Positions 40,561-52,410 are shown, counted from the stretch's first letter. The stretch: 64,000 bases of DNA from Zoroaster sp. YZ-2022 (GCA_029582265.1 CM055828.1:5005402-5069401), one strand, 5' to 3'. Program-made: numbers and translations. Notes: generated by a model from the sequence alone, not told the origin.

Positions 40561-40892
40561 TAAGTACCTAACACCAAATAAGGTTTTAGGTAATATTTCG
40601 TTTATTTGACTATCTGGTAGATTAGATTTTGGAAAGAATGTCGAACCCAACCGCCGTTTGTGCACAATGTCTATTGCATGTGTTTTTATAGCAGACGACA
40701 AAATGGCCAACATCTCACTGGATGTGCATACATTCATTGCTCAAAATCTCCCAAAATATCGTTTCCAGTCCTCACTTGACTACACTTTCCTCTCCTTAAG
40801 TGAATCCTCTATCATCTTTTAAAGGAAAATCTGTGAAATTTGTCGTATTTGGATTCGTATTTATTCTTCATTCTTTCCTAGATTTGTTGCCC

Positions 40893-41003
40893 TTACACCA
40901 ACGTATGTATGAATCACTGTATGCTCAGTGCTTTTCAATTGTCCGTGGAAAAAAATCAACAGACGACTCTGGTGGGATTCGGACCCACCTCCTGATTAAT
41001 CTG
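40893..41003 (-). mobile_element. Second tRNA-derived SINE family, copy 2
   Basis: Shares 'ttacaccaacgt', 'cagtgctttt', 'ccgtggaaaaaa' and 'ggtgggattcggacccacc' with 31700-31847; the tRNA part is truncated. Confidence 0.6.
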
Positions 41004-41009
41004 GTCATT

Positions 41010-42890
41010 ATCTTCCTTCCTTTTAAAACCTTTAGATGACTTTTCTTTAGTACGTCTTTCTGCTCCCTGAATGGTTGTTGTTATTGGCGGTAGTTCTCGC
41101 AGGATGAAGTACCTGAATTATTTAGCTTTGCGGAACGGGAATTTGACCCGACAATGCTAGCGGCACTAATGGGTTGTGTGCTTCTCAAGTGCTAAATATT
41201 GGATGAACTGGCCGATATGGCACATATAACATGCACTTTGTTTCATAAGTGCTACAACAGCCCATGGAGGAAGGAATTCCTTCCTCCATGAACAGCCCAA
41301 GCTATGCCCCTTATGAATTATTTAACAGCAAATTACGTCAGTGTTTTCCTTTGCCATCATCGATCGAACCATGACGAGGGGTCGCGACCTAGCAGGTGGT
41401 TGCGAATAATGTAGCGTTAGTTTTCTTATGGTTGTTTATAGTGAAGGCCTTTGATGGACGGCCTCCGTGAACATAATAGTATTCTTGCATACTCATGGTT
41501 TTGAGTGGATTGCTGGAAGCGTTCTAGGCATACATGCAATTGTGACGACATTTGGCCAATTGAGAAAGGATTAAAAGCCAGACTTGTGGGGGAATTTCTA
41601 AGTACCCAAGTGTTATTGAAAAAGTTTTTGTATCTCGACAACTCAGTGACAACTTAATGAACAAGAGAAAACGACAACTATTTCAAGACTTGATCTCAAA
41701 TCCAGACTGGGGGAACATTATTTTGTGTGTGTGTGTGTGGGGGGGGGGGGGAATTTACTGACACAAAACTCAAATGAACAAACAAATTATATCAATCTTT
41801 AGCAGACGTTCAGAAGACAAGTTTGTGAATTTCCCGACAGACCATTTTGCAAGCGGGGACATCCGCCCCTGCCCCCCCCCCCCCCCCCCATTGGCTACGC
41901 AACTGTTCAGTCTAGCACTGAGCAGTAACGTTGACACGTTGTTGTCTATTTCATGATATGACTTGCACAATACGACTAATTTTATCACTGTGCTTCCGGG
42001 CTTTAAATATTAATAACTGTTCTGAGAACTTTTTGGAATTATGTTTCAAATAATAACAAACGAACCACCAGTGAACAGCAATTTATTTCCTTATTTGGTA
42101 GTGCCAAGGGCGATGCTGGGCCTTTTGTGTGTTTACGTATATGCATTTGATGGCGGATTACCGTTGGGCCACAAAGGTTATTTTTACTTTCTTTTTTTCC
42201 CATGACAAACCAACCAAACGTATCCTGAGGTTGGCGAAGCCAGGCGGTGCTTACTATTAGATTTTTATGTGTAAATATAACGAGAATAAATGTCTACCAG
42301 CAGTGACATACAACTAAAATGAAGGACAAAGAATATATGTACCATTCTGTGGTTTGAAGTCATGGTGGGTAATCTCCAAAGAAGTCCAAGACTATATAGT
42401 TTTCTTATTAAATATTCCACAGAGTCAAGTACCCTAACCCTAACCTCCCCTTCTCACATCTCAGTTCCCAACCCCATAGCGCCTTCGCCCTCTAGTGGTA
42501 TCAACCATTTTCGCACGTTTTCACTATAAATGTTGTAGTCATCATGTACATTATTTGCCATTACGCTACTGATTATGAACCGTATTTGAAAAATAGTACT
42601 GGAACTGGACGAGCATTATTTTTTTTCACTGAAGTTTTACGTTCATTTAATTGTGTTATCCACCCAGAAACATGACATAGATTTGTAATCATCGTTGATC
42701 ATTAAACGGAAGAGGGAAATTCAGTGGTTTACACCGGTTCTAAAATATTTAAAATTAAAATGGCATTATAAATGGAGCACACATTATTGAAACTACTCAT
42801 CTGTCGTCTAGAAGATGACTTCAGATGCCAGATCAAACTTGCAATCAAACTTGCAATTAATCAATCATCGGTCTATTTCCATCATGTATG
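41010..42890. other. Intergenic stretch with homopolymers
   Basis: No gene seen. It has a poly(G) run at 41739-41751 after (GT)n and a poly(C) run at 41872-41889. Confidence 0.5.
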
Positions 42891-43024
42891 TAGATCTATA
42901 ACATAATAATGCCTACATCGTGCCGCCAGTTTGCGATGATGTACACAAGGTTACGTGCGAATGTCTAGTTGTAACCTGAAGATCTGGCGGCACGCTTTGA
43001 GGCTCGTGAATTACGCCAGATATT

Positions 43025-44041
43025 GGGCCGGATAAATAAAAAGCAGCAATTGCTTTTACTAGTCATTTACTAGTCATTTACTTGCAAGTAATTGCTTCCA
43101 GTAGTTAGCAAAAGCAATTGCTATGATTTTTAAGCAATTACTAGAGAGATTAGCACTTGCTTGGAAGCATATAAATAAACAAGACCTTTTACTAATGACT
43201 TGTAGCACTTGCTAATATTTTTACAAGATACTAAATGAGGAGCTTACGCATTTGCTAACACTTGCATGTTGCATTACTCCTGCCATCATGGCCGAGTTTA
43301 TGCATGTAAGGGAACATGAAAAGGTGTACAATGAAAGAATAAATCTTGATGAAGTCAATCCTACCAGATACCGGAAATTATTTCGGTTCAATTTTTAAAA
43401 TTTGGAGTGGCTAGCAGCAGTCGAAATACTTGGTTTGAAACCAGCAGAAATGGCGCATGGCATCTTCGTAATAGTCGGGTTTTCATCCCCTTTGAAGATG
43501 TTGTACAGATCTTGTTCCCATGGAACCAAAACAATCTTCCTATTTCCTGTTTGCATTCCATCTGTTTTCTTCTTCACTTGACTTTTCATGTTTGCTATCT
43601 TTTTCAAAATTTGCTTCTCATCCATGGCTTTACCTGTGTTGGTAGCAATTGACATTTGTGCTTTTTTAAGTGCATTTGCCTTCATGTCTTTTACCCCCGG
43701 CAACTGACTTTTCTCGATTAGAACAGGGTACTCTTTGATTATACTAACGAACAGTTCGTTCAAAGATTGCTCACTATTTGTACCACTCCCCAATTCTTCG
43801 GCAGCATCCATGTTGCTAACACATGCCTCATATACAACCACTTGGCTAATCGGAACTGACCTCCCATCATTGTTATACCCATAAGCAATTGCTAACCCAC
43901 CCAAGCAACAGGTGCTAGTCAAAGAAGGTTATTTATACATTTTTAAGCAATTGCTTAACCTTGAGCTTTTACTTGTTAAGCAATTGCTATTGCGTGAGCT
44001 TTTACTAGATAAGCAATTGCTAACTTTTATTTATCCGGCCC
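43025..44041. mobile_element. Harbinger-like non-autonomous element (1,017 bp)
   Basis: Inverted ends 'gggccggataaataaaa' and 'ttttatttatccggccc', flanked by the 3-bp repeat ATT (43022-43024, 44042-44044). Several 'agcaattgct' words sit just inside both ends, a possible binding array. It carries one frame (43395-43922) for a Myb/SANT-like protein and no transposase. The 3-bp target duplication and the Myb-like partner protein are Harbinger traits. Confidence 0.75.
43395..43922 (-). CDS. Myb/SANT-like protein of a Harbinger-like element
   Basis: A 175-residue open frame with a usable start well inside (Met near residue 38, MDAAEELGSG). LNELFVSIIKEYPVLIEKSQ and AMDEKQILKKIANMKSQVKKK fit the helices of Myb/SANT-like DNA-binding domains found in Harbinger second proteins; PWEQDLYNIFKGDENP follows. 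In that family this protein brings the transposase to the element ends. The frame is intact, so it may be young or kept. The transposase is absent and would have to be supplied in trans. Domain identity is by eye. Confidence 0.6.
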   Translation of the reverse strand: MTSTCCLGGLAIAYGYNNDGRSVPISQVVVYEACVSNMDAAEELGSGTNSEQSLNELFVSIIKEYPVLIEKSQLPGVKDMKANALKKAQMSIATNTGKAMDEKQILKKIANMKSQVKKKTDGMQTGNRKIVLVPWEQDLYNIFKGDENPTITKMPCAISAGFKPSISTAASHSKF

Positions 44042-44216
44042 ATTGGCCTCAAAGTTTTTGGGGAGATTAAACTTTGACCTTGTGAGCTTGCTAGCTCGTG
44101 AGCCTCGAAGCGTGACGTCAGATCTTCGCCAAAACGTATCCAATGAAATTCCTTGAATGGTGCGCCGGAGCACTAATCTCTATACTAACTGGATAGTAGA
44201 TGGGCGCTGATTGGCA

Positions 44217-44223
44217 TATAAAA
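44217..44223 (+). promoter_or_regulatory. TATA box
   Basis: TATAAAA, with ATTGG (inverted CCAAT) 5 bases upstream, 185 bases before the ATG at 44402. Confidence 0.4.
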
Positions 44224-44401
44224 GTACGTTGAAGTAACCGACCGCCATGTTGGTTCCCCCAAAAGGTCAAGAGTCAAATGTCACGTTAGCATACAGACAA
44301 TAACAACGACCGGATCAGCAGCACTCGGCATTGTCGTTGGTCTGGAAGCAGTAAACCTGTCCAGCCGTCACGCATGCGCCTTCTTTCTTGGAAGAACAAA
44401 G

Positions 44402-44638
44402 ATGGTGGACAACGAGCTTCAGCCAATCGGCGCCATCTCCTGTCCAGTTACTATAGAGATCAGTGGCCAGGAGCCTGTCTTTATTCTTGAGGATAAAGAC
44501 AGGGAACCAGTCTATCCTAGTTGTCCCAACCTCTTACACAGGGTCTACCCCGCTCTCAATACTATAGACCCTTGTAGGAAAAGTCATTTCTGCAACCCTG
44601 ATTGGTTACTACAAAATGATATGCCAAAACCAGTTTAA
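44402..44638 (+). CDS. Small hypothetical protein (78 aa)
   Basis: Single-exon frame with a good start context (aaagATGG). The peptide begins MVDNELQPIGAISCPVTIEI, has four or five Cys, and ends DMPKPV. No known domain was recognised, and there is no signal peptide or membrane segment. A TATA box lies upstream and AATAAA at 44654-44659 comes just 16 bases after the stop, so promoter, frame and polyA signal are in order. It could be a small gene, a terminal exon, or chance. Confidence 0.4.
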   Translation: MVDNELQPIGAISCPVTIEISGQEPVFILEDKDREPVYPSCPNLLHRVYPALNTIDPCRKSHFCNPDWLLQNDMPKPV

Positions 44639-44653
44639 ATGTTATTTTGAGGA

Positions 44654-44659
44654 AATAAA
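44654..44659 (+). terminator. AATAAA polyadenylation signal
   Basis: AATAAA 16 bases after the stop of the 78-aa frame. Confidence 0.4.
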
Positions 44660-44699
44660 ATCTAAAATGTTTGTTTATTTATAATAATCATGACTACAA

Positions 44700-45940
44700 T
44701 ATATTTTATATTATTCTTTTATTTAAAATAAAATGCGTAGAATTAAAACAGTGATCAGACTATAACACAAAATACATCGGATACGAACAGTTAAATCAAA
44801 TAACCAAGATATATGGATATTGAAATCACCTCGTTCTATGGCGAGATAGAAGGGGTCAGAGGTATACAAAAACTGCTTGAAAGCCACGGGGACAAGGTTG
44901 TAGTTGTGAACGTGATCAGGCCTATACAATATTGTTCAAGTTTTGGTCGTACAGCGAATAATCATTTCCTTGTTCGCTTTCCTGTAAATGTATGTTCCGT
45001 TAAAATGACATCAGAATTGGCTTAAGATAAATATAACAATCGAGGAAATGATTCATTTACTGCTGGAAGGAACCCATTGGAACCTGAACTTCAGCTGTGG
45101 GTCCATAACAAGGGCGGATCCAGGATGTTTGATGTTTGGATCGATGTTTGGATATAGAATTTAAGAAACTTGTAACCGCTCCACCTATTGTTGCAATGTA
45201 GATTACTCCAATCCTTGTATTTTAGAGGGGAAATATATTATTTGTTGATGTAAAACATCTTAGGGTCTTTACATAAAGAATAAGAAAAATTCAATGACAG
45301 TAAATACATTTATCAAAGATAAATGATGAAAACCTATAATTTTTCTAAATAGGCGTGTCTGAGTTTTCAGAGTTGCTAAGGGACTACTGCACATTTGGAT
45401 AGTTGTATATAATGACGGCTCAAGTGACGTTTTATTCACAAGCAAATCGGAACCAAAGGAATAAACCATGACCTTTCTTGGTGCAAAACAAAAACATTTT
45501 TATTTGGGAAGCAATAGCACATGAAACACTATTCGTGTTTTATTTTGAAATTTACTGTTATAAAGATGCTCATATAGCCTATTTTACCTTGAAAAAATAT
45601 TTAAATTTTGAATTTTCTTGGACTGATCAACTTTCAAACTTATCAGACTTTGCTCGAAATAATCCATCTACGCATAAGGCTATAGTCTAAAGAAAATAAT
45701 AAATGCGAATGTCCCCAAGTTGCCTCGACAAATTAAGTCCGCAAAGGTTGAGCGGCTTTTTGTTTACTGTAAAACTGGGTAAATCTCCGAAACCTCAGAC
45801 TTGAATTCTCAGACCGTGAGAATAGTTTAATATAAATGTGCCAGTACCGAAGAAAACAACGACCTATTGTTCTTTAAGACTGTTGGAGATACTGAAAATA
45901 AATGTTTGTGTAGTTTTGTATTTCTTGTTCGTTCTTGTAA
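44700..45940. other. Intergenic stretch, nothing recognised
   Basis: No exon, RNA or repeat recognised. Confidence 0.4.
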
Positions 45941-45951
45941 TACAACATGTT

Positions 45952-46281
45952 TAGGGCTATGCCGCATAACGGTTGTTTTTTCGGTTCGAATATTTGAAGA
46001 AAAACATTTTTTGTAGATTTTTTTTAAATTTGCGTTTCCATCATTATCCCCCCCCTCCCCCATCATCCTCTTGTCTACATTTTGGTCGCCACCTAGCAAG
46101 TCCATCCTAGTCCGGGCGATATTATGTTTAGTGCATTTTTATGGCCCCACCATATCGTGCGTGCTCGTTTTATCACTTGGTCAGAGTAATTTACAATGGG
46201 CGGCCTTCGAATATCGAATATTCGATCGAAATCAAAATCCGAATATCCAATTACCAAATTATTCGAAAACGCACAGCCCTA
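45952..46281. mobile_element. hAT-type MITE with 8-bp target duplication
   Basis: Ends 'tagggctatgc' and 'gcacagcccta' are inverted; AACATGTT occurs on both sides (45944-45951, 46282-46289). The interior has 'ttcgaatatt' words. TAG start and 8-bp duplication are hAT traits. 330 bp, non-coding. Confidence 0.85.
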
Positions 46282-46838
46282 AACATGTTCCTTGAAAATT
46301 CGTTCGCCGAAAAAACCTAATTGTTATTTATTAATTATTTATGTTATTTTCGGCAGTATTAAATACTCAAAAATTGTTATTATGTAAGCTTTTGTTGAGG
46401 TTGGCTATAATCGCAAATCGCAAGTTCATTGTAAAAAAAAAATTTAAAATAAATAAATAAATATCAGACGTAGACCTAGAGCAAAATATGACTTGAATAT
46501 TCACTGACCAGGGACTAATTCCATAATGCCGTTTACCGGTAAGCATTTCTTTCTGCTAACTATAGCAGAATAATGGCTTATAGACATAAGCGTATTTCAC
46601 TGGATAGCAAGATAATTCGGTTAGTTGTGTGAGTGTTCACCATGGATTTGTATCGTTATGTCACTCATTTGCTAGCAATAGTGTCTGGCAAATTAGCATG
46701 CCCCTTTATTATGCTTAACGGTAAGCAGTGATATGAAATGAAAAACATACATTGGCTGCTGAGCACCTCTATGTACATTGTATATGGGCCATGGCCTGCC
46801 AATAAAAATGCATGGATCAATCAGAATTTCATTCACTA

Positions 46839-47096
46839 CAGTATGTCCCCAAAAAGTGTAACTCTAACTATTTCTGAAAATATACCAAAACCACGAAATA
46901 AATTTTGGAACTTTTTCAATTGCGCAGATACTCCTAATCCTTAGCCTAAACACCTGTGAGAAATTACATAAAACTCACAGGTGTTTAGGCCAAGGATTAG
47001 GAGTATCTGTGCAATTGAAAAAGTTCCAAAATGTGTTTCGGGGTTTTGGTATATTTTCAGAAATAGTTAGAGTGACACTTTTTTTGGGACATACTG
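46839..47096. mobile_element. Near-perfect hairpin MITE, mariner type
   Basis: Two arms of about 120 bases separated by a short loop near 46970 ('gaaattacataaaactc'). Ends 'cagtatgtcccc' and 'gggacatactg', with TA on both sides (46837-46838, 47097-47098). The arms match at over 90% by eye. Could fold as RNA if transcribed. Confidence 0.88.
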
Positions 47097-47203
47097 TATA
47101 CCCGACAACTGCTGCTACCCGCCATTGCCCTGGTCAAGATTTCACCTTTTTCCCCGCTCCTCAAAAAAAATTATGCCAATATTAACAAATATTTTAGCAT
47201 TAA

Positions 47204-47489
47204 AGGGAAGGTACAATTATGGTAATGTACTTTATTTTCAACCCTCTAGTTTTCAAGAAATATATTCACATACCTGTGAATGTTTGATCACAATAGGTTC
47301 TCACTTTTTACGTGCTCACCTGTTTTTAAAAAAAAATGTTTTTTGGAACTTTGTGTAAAATTCCACATAACAATTCCTGTTTTCTCCTAGATGAAAGCAC
47401 TTCAGACGAAATCATTTCTAACAACTTTACCCTTTGTAAGTTTTTAGATTATTTTATAATCTTGTAATCACCAAAGTTGTACCTTCCCT
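47204..47489. mobile_element. 'AGGGAA' TTAA MITE, best copy
   Basis: TTAA, AGGGAAGGTACAA ... TTGTACCTTCCCT, TTAA. Perfect 13-bp ends and TTAA on both sides. It defines the family seen at 9038, 18917, 40282 and 58316. Confidence 0.85.
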
Positions 47490-47499
47490 TTAAATAAAA

Positions 47500-48560
47500 T
47501 TTGCTTATTTTGGATTAATGCTATAAGTTTCAATGACAACTTAGTAGGTCTTAAATTACTAGGTTAAATATTTAAAAGAACAACATTCATCATTGTAATA
47601 TTTTATACATAGAATACAGCACCGTTATACCATGTGGCGTGTCAACAGTTATGCGAGAGGGCGCCACCACAAGTCATCTTATTGTCTCACTGATCTCTTT
47701 TATACTGACTGGATAGAAGGTCAGCCCATTGGTGCCTAATAAATATGTGAGGCCACTACCACGGGGCCATTTTACCACTCGGAAGGACTACCGTCGCATT
47801 CGCACAGAGAAACACAATAGAAACAGACAGGGAAAGCGCTTCATTCTCCCTGTTTATATGCATGGTTTATGAGAGTAGCAACAGTGGCTTCATTGTAAGC
47901 GCATAACCCACTATCTCTAGTAGAGGAAATGCGGTTTGACTCGTTGAGGTGAAATCGTTGTTTGTATCGGACATTGCGTTAAAGGGTCAAATCCCAAAGG
48001 TCACCATTCCCTGTGAGTGCATTATTCAAGTTTGCATTATTCATTATTATTGTGCAAAGATACAGTATTCACAGATATGTATGATACTTATTAACTTTTA
48101 CTACACATAATGAACAGCCCTGTTTCGATAGCGTTAAATTATTCATCTCGAATAATATTCTGTGGCCTATATTCCGTCGTAGTTATGGAAACGTTACTAT
48201 GGATGAGTTTCTGACTAATGGAGTCCAATTATGAAAAACATTTAGTGTTAAAATCCAGTAAATCCAAATAAAACCTTGTCACACGATAAAATAACGGGTT
48301 CTTGCTGTGATCCAACATCGACGATACGAGCCGCCATTTTGACGGTAAACGGGTTGGACATGTCCTTCTGATTGTCTGCCTCCAAATTCTTGTTATTCAA
48401 GGAAAAGCCATGTTGACATACACGCCAGTCGATGAATTCTTCAGCCGTTCAGAATGATCATCTTTATGATCTAGATGATAATTATTTCTCTCCTCTTGAA
48501 TAAGTGGACTCGACCACTGAATGATGAGCACAAACTGGAGCTTACGTGCCCTTCGACTGA
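47500..48560. other. Intergenic stretch, nothing firm
   Basis: 47690-47740 weakly resembles 44170-44215 ('ctgactggatag' and 'attgg' words). No gene recognised. Confidence 0.35.
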
Positions 48561-48568
48561 ACTCATTA

Positions 48569-48599
<31 letters not shown>
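48569..48599. repeat. (GT)n microsatellite
   Basis: About 14 GT units. Confidence 0.9.
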
Positions 48600-48601
<2 letters not shown>

Positions 48602-48803
48602 TTTTTTCTGGATCAAGATGAAGTCATGGCCGACTGTAGATGTTTTCTTGCTGCCGGTAAAGGTGTCGACGTGTTTTGATAATCAGATATCCAAATGTGT
48701 GCCAAGGCTGCAGATGCAACTATAATGATGTGAAGAGTTTTCAAATGCATCGTTTAACTCTTGATTCAGAAGTGAATATTATTAAAAGACAGATTTGTCA
48801 GGT

Positions 48804-48856
48804 TTTGTTTGTTTGTTTGTTTGTTGGGGTGTTTGTTGGGGTGTTGGGGTGTTTGT

Positions 48857-48912
<56 letters not shown>
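48804..48912. repeat. (GTTT)n then (TTG)n microsatellite
   Basis: GTTT units and 'ttggggtg' variants lead into about 18 TTG units that stop directly at the stop codons of the minus-strand gene at 48914. Frames of V, C, L or N runs here are artefacts. Confidence 0.9.
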
Positions 48913-48913
48913 A

Positions 48914-49345
48914 TCAAACTGGCCCCGGAGCCTCAGCTCCTTTGCTGAGCTCTCCAAAGCTCTCAGTATCATCATTTTTATCAGCTGGCCTTTTCAGGAT
49001 CTTCTTTATAGCAGCATTCAATGCTTCTAGTTTTACTGGACATTTCAATTCCTCTATTCTCAACCGCTGAGGACCGTCTTCCTCGACTGTCCGTGGTGTG
49101 CCCTCATGCGGTGACCTCCCCTGGTTCGAGTCCTCGTCCACCTCGCGTATCTCGTCAAAGGTGACCGGCTGCGTGCGGTACCTGGCGTCCGAGCGAGGCC
49201 GACGGGCGTGGCGTGCGCGAGGCAGGGGTTGCGGCCATTCCGTGGTGACATGGAATTTGCCGAGAGGCTCTCCGTAGGGGGATTTTGGTTTGAGGTCGTC
49301 CAGATCATCCACACTGTCTTGCATAGGCTCCATAGCGGTCGCCAT
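48914..49345 (-). CDS. Hypothetical protein (143 aa), probable real exon
   Basis: ATG at 49345 (ataATGG) to TGA at 48914, followed at once by TAA. Base composition is GC-rich against AT-rich surroundings, as in real coding exons here. The peptide is acidic then basic: MATAMEPMQDSVDDLDDLKP, then PRARHARRPRSDARYR, VTFDEIREVDED, and a helical tail LEALNAAIKKILKRPADK. No signal peptide, membrane segment or known domain was recognised; probably a soluble, partly disordered protein. A possible acceptor (TATTCACAG) lies about 30 bases upstream of the ATG, so a 5' UTR exon may exist further right. Confidence 0.55.
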   Translation of the reverse strand: MATAMEPMQDSVDDLDDLKPKSPYGEPLGKFHVTTEWPQPLPRARHARRPRSDARYRTQPVTFDEIREVDEDSNQGRSPHEGTPRTVEEDGPQRLRIEELKCPVKLEALNAAIKKILKRPADKNDDTESFGELSKGAEAPGPV

Positions 49346-49399
49346 TATGGCGTCAAGACCGGGCTCGGCTGTGAATACCAATCATTCAACGAGTAGCTG

Positions 49400-50876
49400 C
49401 GCTGATCACACTAGTATCATAATTATGTGCTAGAAGTTGAGAAATATTGCAGTTCCAGCAATCATGTGTTAATCCTGAGGAAGTAAAAATACAAAAGAAA
49501 AATAAATAAGACATTCAAATTCGAAGACGGGAATATTAAGTGGAAGTGGATGCGGGTAGAAGGAAGAGGGGGAGGGGGAGAGGAATAATAGAAGATGACA
49601 AAGTGACCGTTCTCTCAAAGCAGCTTTCTTTGTCATATTCCCGGTAGCAATAGTACATATTCTCGGCACCTAAATTTCTTTCGGATTTTTTCGGACAATA
49701 AAACTCGCTGATCATCAGTGCGTGCGGCACGTGCTTACCCACAGAAAATATGTACATGGGGGCGTGGTGTTACCACGTGCGTTTACAACGTATATACACC
49801 ATCCAGATGTTAAATTTACATCATCGATGCTGTGCATTGACACATAATAACAATTTTACGCCATTATTACAATCATTCATGGGTGATTCTCAGTATATGA
49901 ATGGGTTCAAGGTATTATTTCCTGTCAAAAAAGTCAAGGTGATTCCAATTGAATTTGTCTAATTTACACGCAAACTCCCGGTTCTTTTCAAATGAGGCCG
50001 CAAACTGGGCGCGATATTTTGTTTTTCTGCCAACTGGAATTGCCATAATCTTCTATAAGCTGTTAAGTAGCACGGCTTGCTTTTAATTGAAGAACAAGCT
50101 CGATTCCACAAGAATATTTTGTGTCATTTTATTTACATTAGTTTAATTTTTATTCATTTTTTATTACAAAATTAATTCAGAAGTACAGCCTTTCTCTATG
50201 ATATAGTAATTGACGTCTGTAGCTGTGGATACTCAAAATCAAAAATTCGTGTTTGGCATATGGGCGAGTATAACCTACAATGGCAGTTCTAGTTTGTATT
50301 ATAACACATTGCAAACTGGCCAAACCTAAAGCGCGGTAGTGTTAGTTGCAGAGCTTTTCAGCCGCCCTTCAGTCCTGGCGCCCCCGGAGAAATATGGCTC
50401 GACGTGAATTTCACGTAAACGTCAGTTGTATTTCTAAAAATGTAATGACTTGATGATTGTTCCTCATCTGCGACGGTACGGCGGAAATTGCTTGACGATG
50501 GAAAACTAGTTATAGCCTGATTAATTCGGGGTTTCTTCATTATGTTTCTAAATGATCAACCAATCCTTGAGGAATAGTTGCCGTGCTGAGGATGTTCAAT
50601 ATAATCATCATCATCAGCAGCATCATCACCAAACGAAGGTATTATATGCCAAGATGACGAGCTAGAGTGTAGTTCAGGTGTACACAGTGTGCCCGCACCG
50701 TTATTAATCACTGTATGGTTGAAGGAATACTGCCTTCATCAACCCATAACATCCGAGGTGATATACTTTCTGGTGGAAAGAGGTGATGAACTTTGTTGAT
50801 GTACGGGGTAATAACAAAACGCGTGAGTGATATCTGTTGTCATTACACTATGTACTTTTACAGTTGGGTATGGCCA
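49400..50876. other. Intergenic stretch, nothing recognised
   Basis: No exon or repeat recognised. This is where upstream exons or a promoter of the 143-aa gene would be. Confidence 0.4.
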
Positions 50877-51244
50877 ACAACAAAAAATCTCTAGTTTCTG
50901 GTCTCCGCGCGCGTTGCCTCAGACCCGCTCGTCATCATTTTTAGTTTTCTTCTATTTTGCTATGAAATGGTGTCCAATTGCAAGCAAATTTGCTGGAATT
51001 CTGCCGCTTTTTTTTAATTTTTTATTTTTTTTATTTCACAGAAGAGTATGAACGTTTGCCCGATTTGTGCGGCCTCTCTTAGCCACCATACATTGTGTTT
51101 GGGAAATTTGGTCTGGTTCCAATAACCGCGTATATACATGTTCACATATATCACAAAAAAAGATTACCAACCCAAAAATAAAACGCGTCACCGTACCGAT
51201 TTTGAAGCCGACCTATAACTGGAAACTGGACTTTTTTGTTGGCC
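50877..51244. mobile_element. R1 MITE-like repeat, copy 3
   Basis: Full-length copy: left 'gtttctggtctccgcgcgcg', right 'aactggaaactggac' before a T run and 'ggcc'. Confidence 0.75.
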
Positions 51245-51299
51245 TAATCGGGAGACTTTTTGGTCCTTGGCAAGGTTACACGTTTTCGCCACTAACGGA

Positions 51300-52405
51300 C
51301 AAGGAAAGGCCTGCTAGGGTGTAGCAGATAGCTGAAATTAACTACAGACTCTCACATTCCGCCCCGAGTAGGCGGTTAGTGATGGGGGAAAAAATCAGGT
51401 TCTGAAGCGCCGTACACATAAGAAGGACTCAAAATGTCTGTCAAGCTGAGTTCACTGGTGCAGGAAGTGTTTCCACAGTGTAACCGCCTGCTTTGAGTTC
51501 CATTTCTGGTACCTCTATATCCCAACTCTCCCTACACAAGGAGCTGGGTTCATCGACTGTGCAGTGCCCTCTAGCAATAACGGATTGTCCGTTGTACTTT
51601 CAGCACTCTTGTAACAAGGCACTAAGTAAGTTTTGAACTAGTATTTTTGTATTGTTCGTAACACGAACACGTGGGCGTGTACCCTAATTTTTAATCGATG
51701 TATTATTCTCATCCTAGCTGCTACAACACGCTGATACGCCAATTCTCCCCAGTGATTATCCCCCATCGCTTAAGTAGTCTTTCGTCTGTGGTCTCTCGTG
51801 AAGACCCAGAAATTTGAATGCATGGCCGGGCCGGGCAAATGTTCATGTCTCCCAAACGACAATGCAATAAGAGCCTGGCTTTGCTGCATTGAGGACTGTT
51901 GTTATTTTAGAAATAAAAACACATTCTCTTCTCATCGATGAAGTTAAATATTTATCAAACCTGCATTCTTGTTTTCACGTCGTGGTGTACTTTCAATGTA
52001 GATTTAGTTATCTGCAAATAAAACACTTCACCAAAGTCTAAAACTATACTTCAATCCTTTATTCAAACACACGGCTGGCTTATATCTACTTCAAACTGCA
52101 GAGCCGAAAATGTACAATTATTAATAGGTTGTAACTCAACGCCGTAAGGTTTATTCGTCAATTACTCACGAAAGCCGCCTCAACCATAGGCAATTCAACG
52201 AATTCTCTGTTCTAACCTATTTATAGAAGAAAACAACATTATCTAGAAGACAAGACTGCATAGGATACAATGACACGGGTATACTATGAAGACAAGACAA
52301 TTACTCCTTTCAAATGTTGTTCCTGCTTCCATGTTGACATGATTGTTCTCTCCTAGCGACAGTAACATGACATATTGTTTGTACGGGAGCCCTGAATGGA
52401 CAAAC
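51300..52405. other. Intergenic stretch, nothing recognised
   Basis: Nothing coding seen. Confidence 0.4.
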
Positions 52406-52410
52406 GTTAA

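Larger units (their letters stand above)
42970..44135. mobile_element. Outer foldback element hosting the Harbinger-like insert
   Basis: Flanking the inner element, 'agatctggcggcacgctttg' and 'aggctcgtga' on the left match the inverse of 'ctcgtgagcctcgaagcgtg' and 'acgtcagatct' on the right (about 44093-44125). So an older inverted-repeat element seems to have received the inner one. Confidence 0.55.

Noticed and set aside
42431..42448. Interstitial telomere repeat 'ccctaaccctaacc'
   Set aside because: Only about two units, too short to mean anything.
48676..49070. Frames with runs of V, C, L or N
   Set aside because: Translation of (TTG)n in several frames.
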